NCBI GenBank assembly: GCA_025266875.1 | Contig: JALLLT010000038.1 | Coordinates: forward strand, 1-64,000 | DNA length: 64,000 nt | Source of the DNA: Fennellomyces sp. T-0311 | Taxonomy: Eukaryota > Mucoromycota > Mucoromycetes > Mucorales > Lichtheimiaceae | Direction: 5' to 3' | Shown here: positions 11,615-23,000 of the stretch, in pieces | How the letters are laid out: each line of letters opens with the position of its first letter | Position numbering within the stretch: the stretch's first letter is position 1 | Notes under the pieces: generated by a model | Databases searched by the model: none | What the model saw: the letters and a program-made list of their open reading frames with translations, nothing else | Told to the model about the DNA's origin: nothing | Position numbers and translations under genes: made by a program

Positions 11615-11784
11615 TGTCATATCCAGTGGTATCAGGAGACAAATCTGGTGTAACATGCAGTAGCTTAAGAATAGACTATTTTCAATTTGTGTTTCTCTCT
11701 CTCTTTTCCGGAATAAATCTCTCCTATAAAGAGTCTCACGAATTACTTCGTCCACACACATACATAACCACACCAAACACTTCA
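11615..11784 (+). repeat. Candidate 3' LTR of the chromovirus, 170 bp
   Basis: A purine tract (CTGGGGGAGGG, about 11601-11611) precedes TGTCAT at 11615, and the segment ends CTTCA at 11784, giving TG...CA ends. It contains AATAAA and TATAAA strings near 11712-11730. Its last 23 bases are identical to 2224-2246 upstream of gag. The sequence directly after it is LINE coding DNA on the other strand. The rest does not match the left candidate LTR, so the pairing is unresolved. Confidence 0.4.
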
Positions 11785-12572
11785 GAAAGAAAAACCTTCA
11801 ATTCATCACAAAAGTGCTTGTTTACCAAGAATTGGGCGTTGAAACGCCAGAGCCCCGGTCCGTGTCTTGGGATATCCAGTGAGAGCACAACGGAGATAAC
11901 AGCATGATCGCATCGAGGTACGTGTCGGTTATTGGGCTGGGCAATGTAGTCGGCGAGATCCGGCGTGAACAGTATGAAGTCGATCATAGATATATGGCGG
12001 TAAGTTGGAAGAGATGGTCTGAATGCAGACGTATGGTGCACATCATACCAAAAGGTGCGAGCCCATTGAAGCTAGCGGTTCATATCGTCATCTCGTGTGG
12101 AAAGCGTGTGGATGTTGTAATTGAAGTCACCCAGAAAGACACTGCGGCGTCCTGGTGCATGGTCGAAGTGGAGCAGCAGATGAAGAGCTCTGAAAAATGC
12201 CGGATGGTCATTTTCAGTAGCTGGGGTATATAAAACATAAACAGAAAGGTCGGTGCATAGTTGTTGCTGATGGGTCACATGGGCCATCAAAAGGCAACCA
12301 TCAAGTGCAGCCCATTCAGGTTTGATCTCGAAGGCGGGGTTATATGAAATCAAGCCACAGTGTCTGGTCCAAGCACTGAACTGAACCTGGAGACAGGTGG
12401 CAAAGCGGTCGTGAAGGTCGAAGGAGTCCGCATAAGTTTCTTGAAAGGCGATAATGTCATAGGATAAGGAGCGAATGTGCCAGGCTAGGGACTGACCTGA
12501 CGGTGTGAGTATTTTTTTTAGGCCTTGAAAGTTGAGGGAGGCGCAAGTGATACGTGTTGGCATATTACTCAT
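11785..12572 (-). pseudogene. LINE ORF2 fragment: AP-endonuclease domain only
   Basis: The frame starts at 12572 and runs past a TAG at 12072-12074 to the chromovirus junction. It matches the exonuclease-endonuclease-phosphatase fold of LINEs: FQET near residue 40, LGDFNYN for the metal-binding Asp and Asn, SMIDFI and CDHAVIS for the terminal catalytic Asp and His. In LINEs this domain nicks target DNA to prime reverse transcription. No reverse transcriptase sequence follows. Confidence 0.8.
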
Positions 12573-12606
12573 TTCTTACTTGATGATGTGGTGGCAGTGC
12601 GCTCTG

Positions 12607-13947
12607 CAGTTGGGTTCCAAAAGTTTTGTTGTCGGAAGCTCTGGCAAGCCCAAAATTCATCAACACCAGTACTTCAGCACATATAAAAGACACCATTTAA
12701 ATAGAAGTGCTCATAAAGAAGACACGGTGAAAACCACTATGGGTTATTCTGTATTTGATAATAAAAAAAATACAAGAAACTATATAAAAAAAGAAGAAGT
12801 TACACTTACATCAATATCTGGTGCTATGACCACCAGCTTTTCAGACAAGATTGACTCAGTTGGGTACAGAATCGACGAGCTTGTTAACGTTCTCGATGGG
12901 GAATTCATCCCAGGCCTCTTGAATAGCAATTTTGAGTGTTTCAATGTCTTTAGATGTGTTTACCATCTTTGCTTCAATGGCCAATTTCATCTGCTGTCAC
13001 ACGTGCTCAATCGGATTCAAGTCAGGGCTTTGTGCCAGCCAATCCATCTTGACAATTCGGTTTTGCTCGCGCCAAAGCTTAGGAGCTCTTGCTCTATGGA
13101 CTGGAGCACCGTCCTCCATCAAGAGTGGGTCTTCAAGACTGTCCCAAAAGTTGTAAAGTGCGCCTGCATAAACTTGGTCAATAAAGTCAACAGCACTACG
13201 CCTATTCTTCTCCATGAACACCAGTTCTGACTTATGGTTATAGGTGATGGCACCCCATATCATCACAGTTGAACGGTCACTTTTGAATGTGGGAGCGATA
13301 CAGTCTTGATAATCAGCTTCATGTGCTGCCCTCCACACATGAACAACTTGGCAATTTTTACCCGATTCAAAGCTACTTTCGTCCGTCCAAACAACCTTTC
13401 TCCAATCTTCCAAAGTCCAGTCCTTGTGAGCTGCAGTAAACTTTCGGCGCGCTATAATATGACGCGGCTTAAGAAAAGGTTTTCGTTTGGCAATTCTGCT
13501 ATGGATGCCGTTTGCGTGCAATACTCGTCGAACTGTTGACTTTGACACTGGTGTTGGGCAACTGTTGGTAATGTCACTTAATGTTTGACGTCGTTCTGAC
13601 TTGGCCTTACAAAGCACTTGTCGCTCATCTCGCTTGGTTAAAACCTTGGGGCGTCCAGACGCGATAGCTCTGTGTTGGCTGCCGGTTTTCGTGTACTTTT
13701 CGATCCATCTTTGGACTGTGCAAATTGGAACGCCGATTTGTTTCACGATTTCCGTGGTATCTACTTGGGCATTATGGAACGCGATTGCTGCAATGCGTTT
13801 GTCTTCAGAGTATACCATTGTGTGCTCATTTAAAAAAAGGTGAGTGATTAGGGAAAAAGGGGAAGAACCAGAGCTTTTTTTCGAGCAATCAAAGTTATAT
13901 TGGGGTGCTGAGTTTATTTCGACGACAAAACTTTTGGTACCCTACTG
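12607..13947 (-). mobile_element. Tc1-type DNA transposon nested in the LINE
   Basis: Terminal inverted repeats are at 12607-12635 and the facing end at 13947; they begin CAGT and share the core CCAAAAGTTTTGT. The right side is followed by TA, the usual Tc1 target; on the left the corresponding bases read TG, perhaps a decayed TA. The 1341-bp element holds one transposase frame on the minus strand. Confidence 0.85.
12811..13818 (-). pseudogene. Tc1 transposase, three premature TGA codons
   Basis: The 335-codon frame has an N-terminal helix-turn-helix pair (about residues 1-110) and the DD34E catalytic core: Asp in WTDESSF, Asp in MEDGAP and Glu in NPIEH, with 34 residues between the last two. 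TGA codons at 12997-12999, 12856-12858 and 12841-12843 interrupt the last fifth. The first replaces the Trp expected after NPIEHV. The likely natural stop is at 12811-12813. The catalytic residues are intact before the first stop, but the C-terminus is lost. Confidence 0.9.
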
Positions 13948-13949
13948 TA

Positions 13950-14367
13950 CTTCCGAACAGCTCTACAGCCAAGCTTGGGACCAAGGGGCTCTTTCAGAGT
14001 CTGCGACTTGTGTGTTGTATCCAACATGAACACACCCTAACAAGCTTCTTTGTCATCTATGCTGTCCGTCAGCGAATAAGAGCTTTCCATCCTTACTGCC
14101 GCTTCCCACTTCCGACATCAGAACGTTGAGCTTCATGCTTACGAAATACTCAGCCAATCAGGTTACTCATAGACACGACCTTCCGGTCAACTCATCTCTT
14201 CACAGATATGCTCTGTCAGCATTCATCCAATCGATCATCACGATCCGTAACTGCCCAATGATAATAAGGTTGACATTACACATCACTTACGGAAATACTG
14301 GCTTAAGGAAATCCCATTATGGATAAGCATTTATTATAAATAGAGAGAGCAAAACATATGAAATAAA
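13950..14367. other. LINE spacer between ORF1 and ORF2
   Basis: No coding sequence is recognised here. With the Tc1 removed, the distance from the ORF1 stop to the ORF2 start is about 450 bp, so this is probably the LINE's own inter-ORF region. Confidence 0.5.
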
Positions 14368-15810
14368 TCAGTTACCTTTTTGAGTCTCGTTGACATATTT
14401 GTCTTTCATACTTATTCTCTCTCTTGATTCAACATTGTGGAGATGTTGACGAACAGTTTTGAGGGCTGTGCATCTGTCTCCATTGTCCAGTGCCTGCTGT
14501 GCTTTGCGAGCTTGAGGATCGTGCTTGTTGGCCTTGATCCACATGAGCAGTTTCTCTTCACTGGCTTCTCGCCTGTTGGCGTCAGTTGCTACAGATTCAT
14601 CATTGGTGTCACACAGATCACCGTGCTCGAAATCCATAGCCTCAGCTGCGTTGTCATTGCTGTTGGTGGTTGCATCCTGCAATACTGTTCAGATCTCATC
14701 TGATCCCTGTTCAGCTTCCCTCTCTTGAAGAGGATCGGAAGTTGCTGTCGACGTAGGCGCTGGTGTAGAGCGTGTTGCTGCTGAAATGTTGCCTGATGGC
14801 TTTGGCTTCGCTTGTTCTTGCTGCTCTTCGGTCGTAGGTTCTTTCATGGGCGTCATAGCAGCCAAGGCAGATAGCTCGTTGAGTGCGTCGACGCCATCCA
14901 CCCGTTTGCATTTGTCCCCAGTTTTCGTCGTGTTCACTTTTGGACATTCCGCAATTAAATGTGCGTCGCTTTGACACGCGAAACAAAGTTTCGGTCTGCG
15001 CTTTCGTTCCGGACAACTAGCATGCAAATGTCCGCTTTTTTTGCAGTAGAAGCAATGCTTAGGCATGCCTCTCCATGTTGCATAAAAAAGGCGGTCTGCG
15101 CCCAACGGAATTTCGTGTCTAAGGATCTTATATGATGTCTCTGCTGTGTTCGTAACGTCAATGGTGGCAGAGCCTTTGCCGAAGAAAAGTCCGCGTTCAT
15201 CAGTATACATGTTCACATGCAAGACTTCCCCATAAGGTGCCAATGCACGAGTGACAAGAGGTGCAAGCTCTTTAGTGCGCAATAAAGGCAAGCCTGCGAG
15301 TTGGAGACCATATACTTGGCTATCCACATCGACAGTAGGGTTTGTGAGGACCGTCAATCGGTCAACAGTAACACCAATGGTGCAAGCTTTGACACGGGCT
15401 TCAATTGAGTCGAAGGCTACAATGGCAATGCCATTCTGCTCGCCAGGCTTATGGTCGACACCAATGGCGTCCAGATACTGCTCGGTCAAGGCATCGAGGA
15501 AAGTTGTGCCAAGGAACGAGTGGCGACAAAGATCAAAGACTACTGAATTCTTCTCTGCGGATCGAATCCACAGTTGCTCCATCTTTTGCTGACGTTGAGC
15601 TGCCTTAGCTTCGACGTCTTCAAACACAAGATGTATTTGTCATTCGTGGTTGCGTGCGTGATACTGGATCGAGTGGCTACGGAATTCTGACCATAACTGC
15701 GACGATGTTTTAGTTGCACTTGTTGGTGTTGTTATGGCTTCAGGAGCCGATGTTGTTGGTTCTGTAGTGGTTCCACCAGGTGAATTGTGATCCATAGCGA
15801 CCTTTGCCAT
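14368..15810 (-). pseudogene. LINE ORF1, zinc-knuckle nucleic-acid-binding protein, broken
   Basis: One minus-strand frame of 480 codons runs from ATG 15810 (an upstream in-frame stretch lacks an ATG) to the stop at 14368. It is interrupted by TGA at 15640-15642 and TGA at 14689-14691. The middle shows an RRM-like region with a TDERGLFFGKG segment, followed by two CCHC knuckles (CFYCKKSGHLHASC and CFACQSDAHLIAEC). This is the usual layout of ORF1 proteins that coat LINE RNA. The C-terminus is acidic, then basic. Confidence 0.85.
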
Positions 15811-15830
15811 ATCCAAGTCGTACAAAAAGA

Positions 15831-16976
15831 GACTATCTCTTCATTTGATTGGCTGTTTCAGACTGTTTCAGAAGACTAATTCTCGTTTTTATTTGCCCAC
15901 TGTGATATTCAACAATAAGAAGAGGCAGGTAAGTGACGAGACTCAAGTAATGACTGATTTATTTCATATGTTGAATCATCACTTTAAATAATAAAAGCTT
16001 ATTCTCGAGGGGTTGGATCATTGACATGGTTGTAAGGCACATGAACCGCTGTGGTAACCAGGGTTATGTGGGTTTCACTAAGATAGGCAAGGTTATTACG
16101 ACGAACGCATGTCAAGACAGGGATGCGGCTGTAGATCGGAAAATTAAAGTAACCCGTTGTCAATAAGCAAACAAGGGTAAATGATGCATAAGCCATAATC
16201 ATGTTGTGGATACAACACCCACCTTCGAGCCCAGGCATTTCAAGCCCGCCGGTATTTTGAATTCAGGTTTCATTCGGATCGGCTGACACAATTGCCATAA
16301 AGGCGGTTTTCTTCAATAAATATTTATAGTCACGTATCAATATTTGGTCTTTGCCAGTACCCCAAATTTAGTCAAAACCCAGTAACACTTAGAAATCCCT
16401 TATATCGTCAGTGTAACCCAAAAAAGTCCCTTTCTCTTCCTAATGCTTTATTTTATACTTCTGCAAAGAGTAAGCCCCTAGTCATTCATTTATCTAAGTG
16501 TGGTGAAACAACCACAGATGATAATAATAGAAGATATTTCCTATCGGATAACACATATCGGTTCAACATCATCACGAAGTGTACTTACATAGTAACTTGT
16601 CTACACGGATTAAGAATTACACCGTATGAACGAATGGGATAAACTCAACAGGACATGGAATTGACTCCAATATAGCAATGCGGTTATTACACTGCATGGC
16701 GGATGTCAAAGACATCCTCAGATCCGCATGAATAGAACAAAGGAAAGGATCCTATACGTCCTCTATCCATTCAGGCAATTCTGAAGACGAAACACTATCT
16801 AAACTGCCATCGCTGATTCAATACACAAAAGATATAAAAGCATAGAGCGTTGCATTCAATAAAGCATATCCGAAACTTCAAAGATACTTTTATAAGTCTC
16901 TTTTTATTCTTTGTACCGTTGATTCACTTCACTAAGAAACCAAGCTCATCAGAAATAACACTTTCCTTAATAAATA
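15831..16976. other. Intergenic, no gene seen
   Basis: The stretch includes the unresolved 5' end of the minus-strand LINE. The only frames are short and shift repeatedly. No repeat or RNA gene was recognised. Confidence 0.5.
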
Positions 16977-18148
16977 GCCAACAGTAACACAGAGTATAAA
17001 GTCAATCAGAACAAGGGTATCATCAGAGGCTATAGCACAGCCAGCTCCGAGCACCAACACACTATCGATGTAAAGAAGCCAGCAAAACGAACTAACGGTC
17101 GGTTTGATTCGCTGTCCCAGATGGCCAACTTTATTCAAAAGAAGGACCTACTTTTTGACGTTGCCATAAAGCAATCATACTCTTACGACATCGTTTCGCG
17201 CAAAAGCGACGATTTCCAAGATCATTTCCAAACGAAGCCAACTGGCATATAAGCTCGCGTCAGAAACTGATCCCAAAGAAGTATCCGTATTATCACTGCA
17301 AGGCACTTTCCATGGGTTGTCCACAATCCTTCGCTTTTTCTTCCATACCGCCCGCTATCGATAATAACTTCGCACACGTTGCACTACGTAACTTACCGCA
17401 GCTCGACGACGGTATCATTAAGGTGTATAAAACCTGGATAGTAGAGGACTGCGACACTGATGACAAGGTTATTATTGGCAAGATCAGAACGCATGATCAA
17501 TTCTATGACCGTAAACGGAAAGTCTTTGCGGTTTCCGGGTTCCCCAACATCAAGGACAGAAGTGACAAAGAGATATACAAGTCGTATGGCCAAGTCCTCA
17601 TGGTCTTCCAGGCAAAGTACAGAGGTAGAGGATACGATCTGGTACTGGCACGCGAATACTGTCTTTTGGGCGAAACACACAAGATTGGGTTAGAGGTTAT
17701 TTCATCTGACCTTCACGATACGTATAAAGGCCCGTTTATAAGCCAAATCGAACGGGTAAAGCGTACAGTTCATGTTCCAGATTATGATTCAGATGCTTTC
17801 GTTGATCTTCTCCTGGGATCAATCACTGCAAATAATTTCGATGGTTAAAAGTGGTTACAGCGGTTAAACATAAGCTTTTTAACCACTTGTACTACCATTT
17901 TTAGTAGCTCAAGTGGTTAAAAAGCTTATGATTAACCACTTCGAAAAATTATTCACCAAAATTCACCAAAAATTATTTGCAGTGAATGTATGGAAAGTAT
18001 CTACTGAATCATGATTTGGATCGGCTTTCATGGTGCAACAGCAGAGGCCGACTTCCATATATCAATGAAAGAAGCAAAGAGTTTGTTCACTGGTATAAGG
18101 AGTACTATAATCCCAAGCAAGTAGGCATGGAAGACGATGACGCCTAAG
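16977..18148 (+). pseudogene. Decayed transposon-like gene of unknown family, split by a palindrome
   Basis: Coding-like sequence runs through at least three frames: 16977-17250 (contains RTNGRFDSLSQ and MANFIQKKD), 17248-17362 (contains LQGTFHGLS) and 17312-17848 (178 codons, contains KSYGQVLMVF and TVHVPDYDSDAF). It resumes after the palindrome at about 18000-18148 (contains LSWCNSRGRLPY and ends GMEDDDA before a TAA). The clean codon use in shifting frames shows a once-longer protein with frameshifts. I cannot name the family with confidence. The setting among transposons and the overall style suggest the C-terminal part of a transposon-encoded protein, which is inference. Confidence 0.55.
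17822..17985. repeat. Long palindromic (foldback) sequence
   Basis: The inner arms at 17869-17889 and 17910-17930 are a perfect 21-bp inverted repeat around a 20-base spacer that itself pairs CTAC with GTAG. The stem extends outward with one mismatch to 28 bp. Outer arms carrying CACTGCAAATAATTT lie near 17823-17837, facing about 17969-17984. The motif AAGTGGTTA recurs four times. It looks like a small foldback element or MITE inserted in a coding region; a target duplication is not obvious. Confidence 0.75.
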
Positions 18149-18381
18149 TCTGCCTAAGAGTATTTAATATTATTGTCTATAAAATATTGCATATTTATAT
18201 ACTTGGTTACTGTTTATAAAGGTGCTTAACCCGCTTCAACCCTCTCTCAACCCTGTTAAATGTTTTGGTAGGTTTATAAACCCTGCCAATGTTCATTCAA
18301 CCCTCGCAACCTTCATAAGGGCCTAAGCAGCGGGGTATTTTTCCCGATGCAACGGTAGGCAGTTACTATGCTCATTTGATT
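18149..18381. other. Short intergenic stretch before the second LINE
   Basis: It is AT-rich, then holds several TTCAACCCT-like strings. No gene is seen. It ends in the left target duplication of the LINE at 18382-18394. Confidence 0.5.
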
Positions 18382-18394
18382 TAATTAAGCATTA
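18382..18394. repeat. Left 13-bp target duplication of the second LINE
   Basis: TAATTAAGCATTA is repeated exactly at 23753-23765. A variable-length direct repeat around a LINE is the expected product of target-primed reverse transcription. Confidence 0.75.
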
Positions 18395-18455
18395 AGAGAC
18401 ATCTGTCGAGTATCGCGCGCGGCAGATTTTCAGTTCTTTTATATTCAGATATCCC

Positions 18456-20045
18456 GTGTACAACGTGACACGTAGCACTTTCAATAAACCTACTTTCAGT
18501 AAAAAATCATCAACCACGACGTACACGACCGGAAGCACGTCTGTACCCCCTCGTGCATCGGCGCAAGCACAAGCAATACCGCGACTTTCACCTGTCAACA
18601 CCCTCACACCGCGGAGATACCCCATCAGTAGCACTCCTCGACGTGAAGTAATGACAGGAACACCCGACAGTAACGCACGTTCCACTCCCAAACGCAGATC
18701 CGCGTCGCCAGGGCAGCATCCACGACCTGAAGGAAATGACTGAGATGCTAGACAACTGGCCAATGCAAGGCATGAAAATGAATGGGATAACGATATGCCA
18801 CCGAGCTCATTCGACAGCAGCATACTATCGTTCACGCAAAAACCAGCGTTAAATGAAATGCCGTCATGGGCCCATCAATTGATGGAGAACACATCACTGT
18901 TCCGACGTCAACTTGAACAACAAGCGAGCGAAATCCGGGAGCACAAAGAGGAATTGGAGCACATGCGTGCCCTAATTACGGAGAACAAAGAGTTACGCAC
19001 CGCATTGGACACAGCCAACGCACGTATCACTGAACTTGAACAGGCTGCACGACAACCACCGGTTACACCCTCGGGTAACGCCAAAGTCGCACACGTGGCC
19101 ATGGAGGTTGATACCCGCCAAGACCTTTTGGGCTCAATGCATGCACCCACGGAGAAAGAATGGGAAGAGGGTCGACCTGAAAGGGAAAAGCTGCGCATGG
19201 CAAACGATAAGCAGCGCCAACAGCAACAGCGTCGCATCGATGAGCGTATGCAAAAGCAGTTCGATTTGCTCGAAGAAAGACAGCAACGCAGCCAGCAATC
19301 GCAACAAGAACATCAGCAGCAGCAGAAACGCCAACGAAACTCAGGTAGAGAGACATCATACGCCAGCATTACAGGTCGCAATCTTCCGCCAAAAAAGCGT
19401 GCTACCATGAAAGCCACAGGGCCACCATCCGAAAAACAAGTGCAATGGGCACAACGTGTCTTTTCGACTAGCGAATCCGCGAACGCTGAATACACTTTTG
19501 TGTACATGTCGTCGCCTAGGAAAACACTGCATAGCGAGATCCGTCGAGCCCTTCGTTTGCTTGGCGTGGCACATGAAAGAATAATCGACATTCACTTCCC
19601 AGCACATGGTGTTGTAGGATTACTGGTCAACAAATCATATGAGCAGGACCTCCGCACACTGTTGAAAACGGCGAAAGTTAAAACGAACGACACATTTAAT
19701 CCGATCTCGGAAGCAACGATTGGCGACGCAAAATGGCGAGCGAAACCGGTTGAGGAACATACAGCTTATGCTAAATTGCTCTACCAAGAGCGGATTTTAG
19801 CAATGTGTCTGCGTATGCCAAAGATTCACCTCGGACTAGCAATACTACGCCACTTCAACCGATTGGAGGAAGGAGACCAACACCATGTTGGAGATGAATA
19901 TCTGGACAAGTTCCAAGAGAAACACCCGAAACCGACACACCAACCACGTCCCGTGCTTGTCTGTACCCAAGATGCGCTCCAATTACTGGGCGCTGACTTG
20001 GGCAACGGAGTCGACAAAGAGGATGCGGAAATGCAAGATCAATGA
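18456..20045 (+). pseudogene. LINE ORF1 protein, one premature TGA
   Basis: The frame opens at ATG 18456 and is broken once, by TGA 18741-18743. It then reopens in the same phase (next ATG 18795) and ends in a TGA that overlaps the ORF2 start. The N-terminal part is Ser-, Thr- and Arg-rich. A long coiled coil follows (about residues 140-260, heptads such as EELEHMRALITENKELR), then a Gln-rich stretch. A compact domain that could be an RRM-like fold comes next (about 330-430, containing EYTFVYMSS). Coiled coil plus RRM is the plan of L1-type ORF1 proteins. Translation from ATG 18795 would still give a 416-residue protein. Confidence 0.8.
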
Positions 20046-23000
20046 TAAGCCGAATCCAAATCAGTTTATTCAATGCGACTGGCATGCAAAAGTCGCCAGA
20101 CGAACTTATTAATTTTTGCAAAGACAACGACATCGACATTATACTTATCACAGAGACCTTCCTTGCCCAAGGACGGCTATATACTGACTGGCTCCAGTAT
20201 CATAACTACGCTATTAGACCCAACGATCGGCATCGAGCACAAGGAGGTCTGTCGCTGCTGGTACGGCCAGATCTCAACTTACACATCCATCACCTTCCGA
20301 ACCGAAACCGGCACACAGTATCATTTCGTATTGGTACATATACTTTCCACGGATTGTACATGGCACCATCTCTCAACCCTGAAACCTGTACCGAGCTGCT
20401 GGACCAGCTCACAATAAACGAACATATGATTATCCTAGGAGATCTGAATGCTCGATCAAAGACAACAACGGGGGACCACTCCAACAATAAGCGGGGTACT
20501 GATGTACTCGAACCTTGGCTTATTCACAACGGATTGCACGTTTGGAATGGCTCGCTCGCACGAGGGCAACCAACATTTCGCACAGCAGTAGGAAGAAGTA
20601 TCATTGATCTCTTTATATCACGAGAGCAAGCCATCGAAGCTCCGAATATGAAGATATTCGACATGTGCTCACTTAACTCCAACCATCACCTCTGCATGCT
20701 GGCATTCTCGCCGATCAACCCATGGGCACCATTACCAGCACCTAACTCGCACCGACAACATTGGAAACTTCAGCGTCTTACTGATCCAGAAGTCAGGCGA
20801 CTATACACTTCGCAGTTTGACAGCAATACTACCAGTATTACCACTCAGCTCGACCAATTAGATGAGAGTGCAAAAATGGTACCAGATCAACTACTGATTG
20901 AACAACTGGGACACGACATTGCAGCCGCAATCTACGATGCCCTGGACAGTAGTGTCACACGTGGCAATACCCGACCAAAAAACTGGAAGTGGTTTTGGAC
21001 GGACGAATTGCAAGAAAAAGCAGACAGGCGTGAAGCTGCATATCGACGATGGAGGCAGTCACCTAATAACATCGTAACACGGGCAGAATACTGGGCAGCC
21101 TACACCACTTGCTGCGATGCGTTTTCCCAGGAAATTAACCATACGAAACGACGCACCTGGAAGCAGTTCTGTACAAAACTCGGCGAGGCACCAGTTGGAC
21201 AAGCGAATTCCATCATCAAACGTATGTGTAGAAACCGACAGGCAGCACACACATTTTCGCACCCTTCTGGCCCACAACAAGCAGCAGAAATTATGGTAGA
21301 TCATCTATCAACAGTATTCAGAGGAGAGCGTCGAAACACCAACCAACAAACAACTTTTTTGGCTACGAAGGTTGATGTCGAACCAGAAGACGATCCATTC
21401 CCTGCAGAACAAGTCGAAAATTGTATCAAAAAAATGGCACCACGGAAGGCACCGGGTGATGATCATATCACCGGAGCTATGCTAAAGCCCATCGCAAAAT
21501 CCCTATCAAGGATTCTGAGCAACTTTTTTGCTGTATGTTGGCACTGGTCCTATGTACCGATCTCATGGCGTACAGCTCAAGTGGTACCAATATACAAGAA
21601 AGGCGTCACTACGGAGGCAGGAAACTACAGACCAATCAGTTTGACTAGTGTACTGCGGAAGTTACCTGAAAGATGCCTGCTACACAAACTTCTCGAGGCG
21701 ATGCCAGCATTGGACATTGCTCAAGGGGGCTTCCGACACAAACGAGGTGCTCTCGACCAGGCTTTCGCGCTGAACATGATAGTCCGCCAGTACACTCGTC
21801 AGTATGGTGAGCCGCCAGTACAAGCGTTCCTTGACATTCGGCAAGCATACGACTCAAGCTCACAGGATTTGATCTGGTCAACGTTGCAGAGAAACCTGTC
21901 GAGCGCTCTGTTCCATCTTATCCGGCATCTATTTGACGACGTACGCATCACTGTCATCTTGCAAAACTATCAATCGAGATACATCAAGCCAGCACGAGGG
22001 GTACTTCAAGGATCGATCCTCAGCCCATTGTTGTATGCTACGTTCATCAATTCACTTCCTGCCCGACTTCGCATTCGGATGTATAGCCTCGGCAAAAACC
22101 CTTTGACCGTACGGACGACACCTCCGCGGAAGAATACTGAAGCAGCAATCCAAGCACAATCCTATACTGGAGATCGGACCGGCCGCCCACAGAAAGACCA
22201 CCCAGACTCGAGTCGTACAATGGTCTCGGCATTACTATACACGGATGATGTCGCTTTATTGGGTTCTCCACACGATATGATACACCTACTGGCACTAGCG
22301 GAAAAACACTCACTTGATAATGGGTACCGTTGGCATCCTAGTAAGTGCGCCATCATCGAACCCCCAACAACACCATTAAGCAGCACATCCACCGACCAGG
22401 AGCCGCTATGGGAATATAAGCTTTACAACACAACAATTCCCAAGGTCAACAACTTTCAGTATCTCGGTATACCGTTTACCTACAAGGGAATTGATGCTAA
22501 TATGCTTATCAACCAGCGCATCACCAAGGCAACTGGAAGTATGGCTCTACTACGCCAGCTTGGAGTTCACCAGTATGCTATCGGACTCTGGCAAGCACTT
22601 CGCACGTATCGCTCGTTTGTCAGGCCGATCCTGGAGTACGGACTGGCGATTACCGCCCTCACAGGCCCCCAGCTACAAAAGTTACAGAAAGCCCAACTAG
22701 GGTGTATCAAAATGGCGCTCAACCGCAACTCCTCGACCACGTTTCCTACTATTGGCCCAATGGTATTGGCCGATATACCGTCTATGCAACTACGCGCTCG
22801 TGCATTGCAGCTCAAGTTTGTTACACGGCTACAAACACTGCCGGTATCCACTATGGCCCGAGCAGTCGAGCTCTCAATTATATGGAATGGCAAAAAACAG
22901 AGCGATTCTCAATGGAGGAAATTAACAGCACTCAATCCCCTCCACCAGGCGTATAACAAGATAAGAAACGGGCAGGACCCGCCGAGCAACCCAGTCGTGA

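Larger units (their letters stand above)
1687..11784 (+). mobile_element. Ty3/gypsy chromovirus, decayed, carrying a nested hAT element
   Basis: The element encodes, in order, Gag, aspartic protease, reverse transcriptase, RNase H, integrase and a C-terminal chromodomain, which is the order of the chromovirus branch of Ty3/gypsy. Once the hAT insertion is removed, gag, protease and pol lie in one reading frame apart from a 1-nt deletion near 3089, so the ancestral element probably made a single Gag-Pol polyprotein. It now carries seven premature stops and is not autonomous. The left border is uncertain. The right border is placed where a TG...CA segment meets LINE coding sequence. The chromodomain suggests targeting to marked chromatin, as known for this branch. 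Confidence 0.8.
11785..15830 (-). mobile_element. LINE (non-LTR retrotransposon), minus strand, 3'-truncated and carrying a Tc1
   Basis: Reading right to left, the element has ORF1 with two CCHC zinc knuckles, a spacer, and the endonuclease part of ORF2. It stops at the chromovirus border, so the reverse transcriptase is missing. A Tc1 element (12607-13947) sits in the spacer. Three in-frame stops break the ORFs. The 5' border is approximate, as no target duplication was identified. Confidence 0.8.

Noticed and set aside
11627..11636. TGGTATCAGG as a primer-binding site
   Set aside because: It resembles the initiator-tRNA site of plant elements, but it lies inside a candidate 3' LTR and is not preceded by an LTR end.
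15999..17138. Minus-strand frames of 79 and 68 codons
   Set aside because: No start context, motif or continuation; the second overlaps the better-supported plus-strand remnant.
18230..18320. TTCAACCCT-like strings and a single TTAGGG-like string near 23629 as telomere remnants
   Set aside because: The units are irregular and too few; no tandem array is present.
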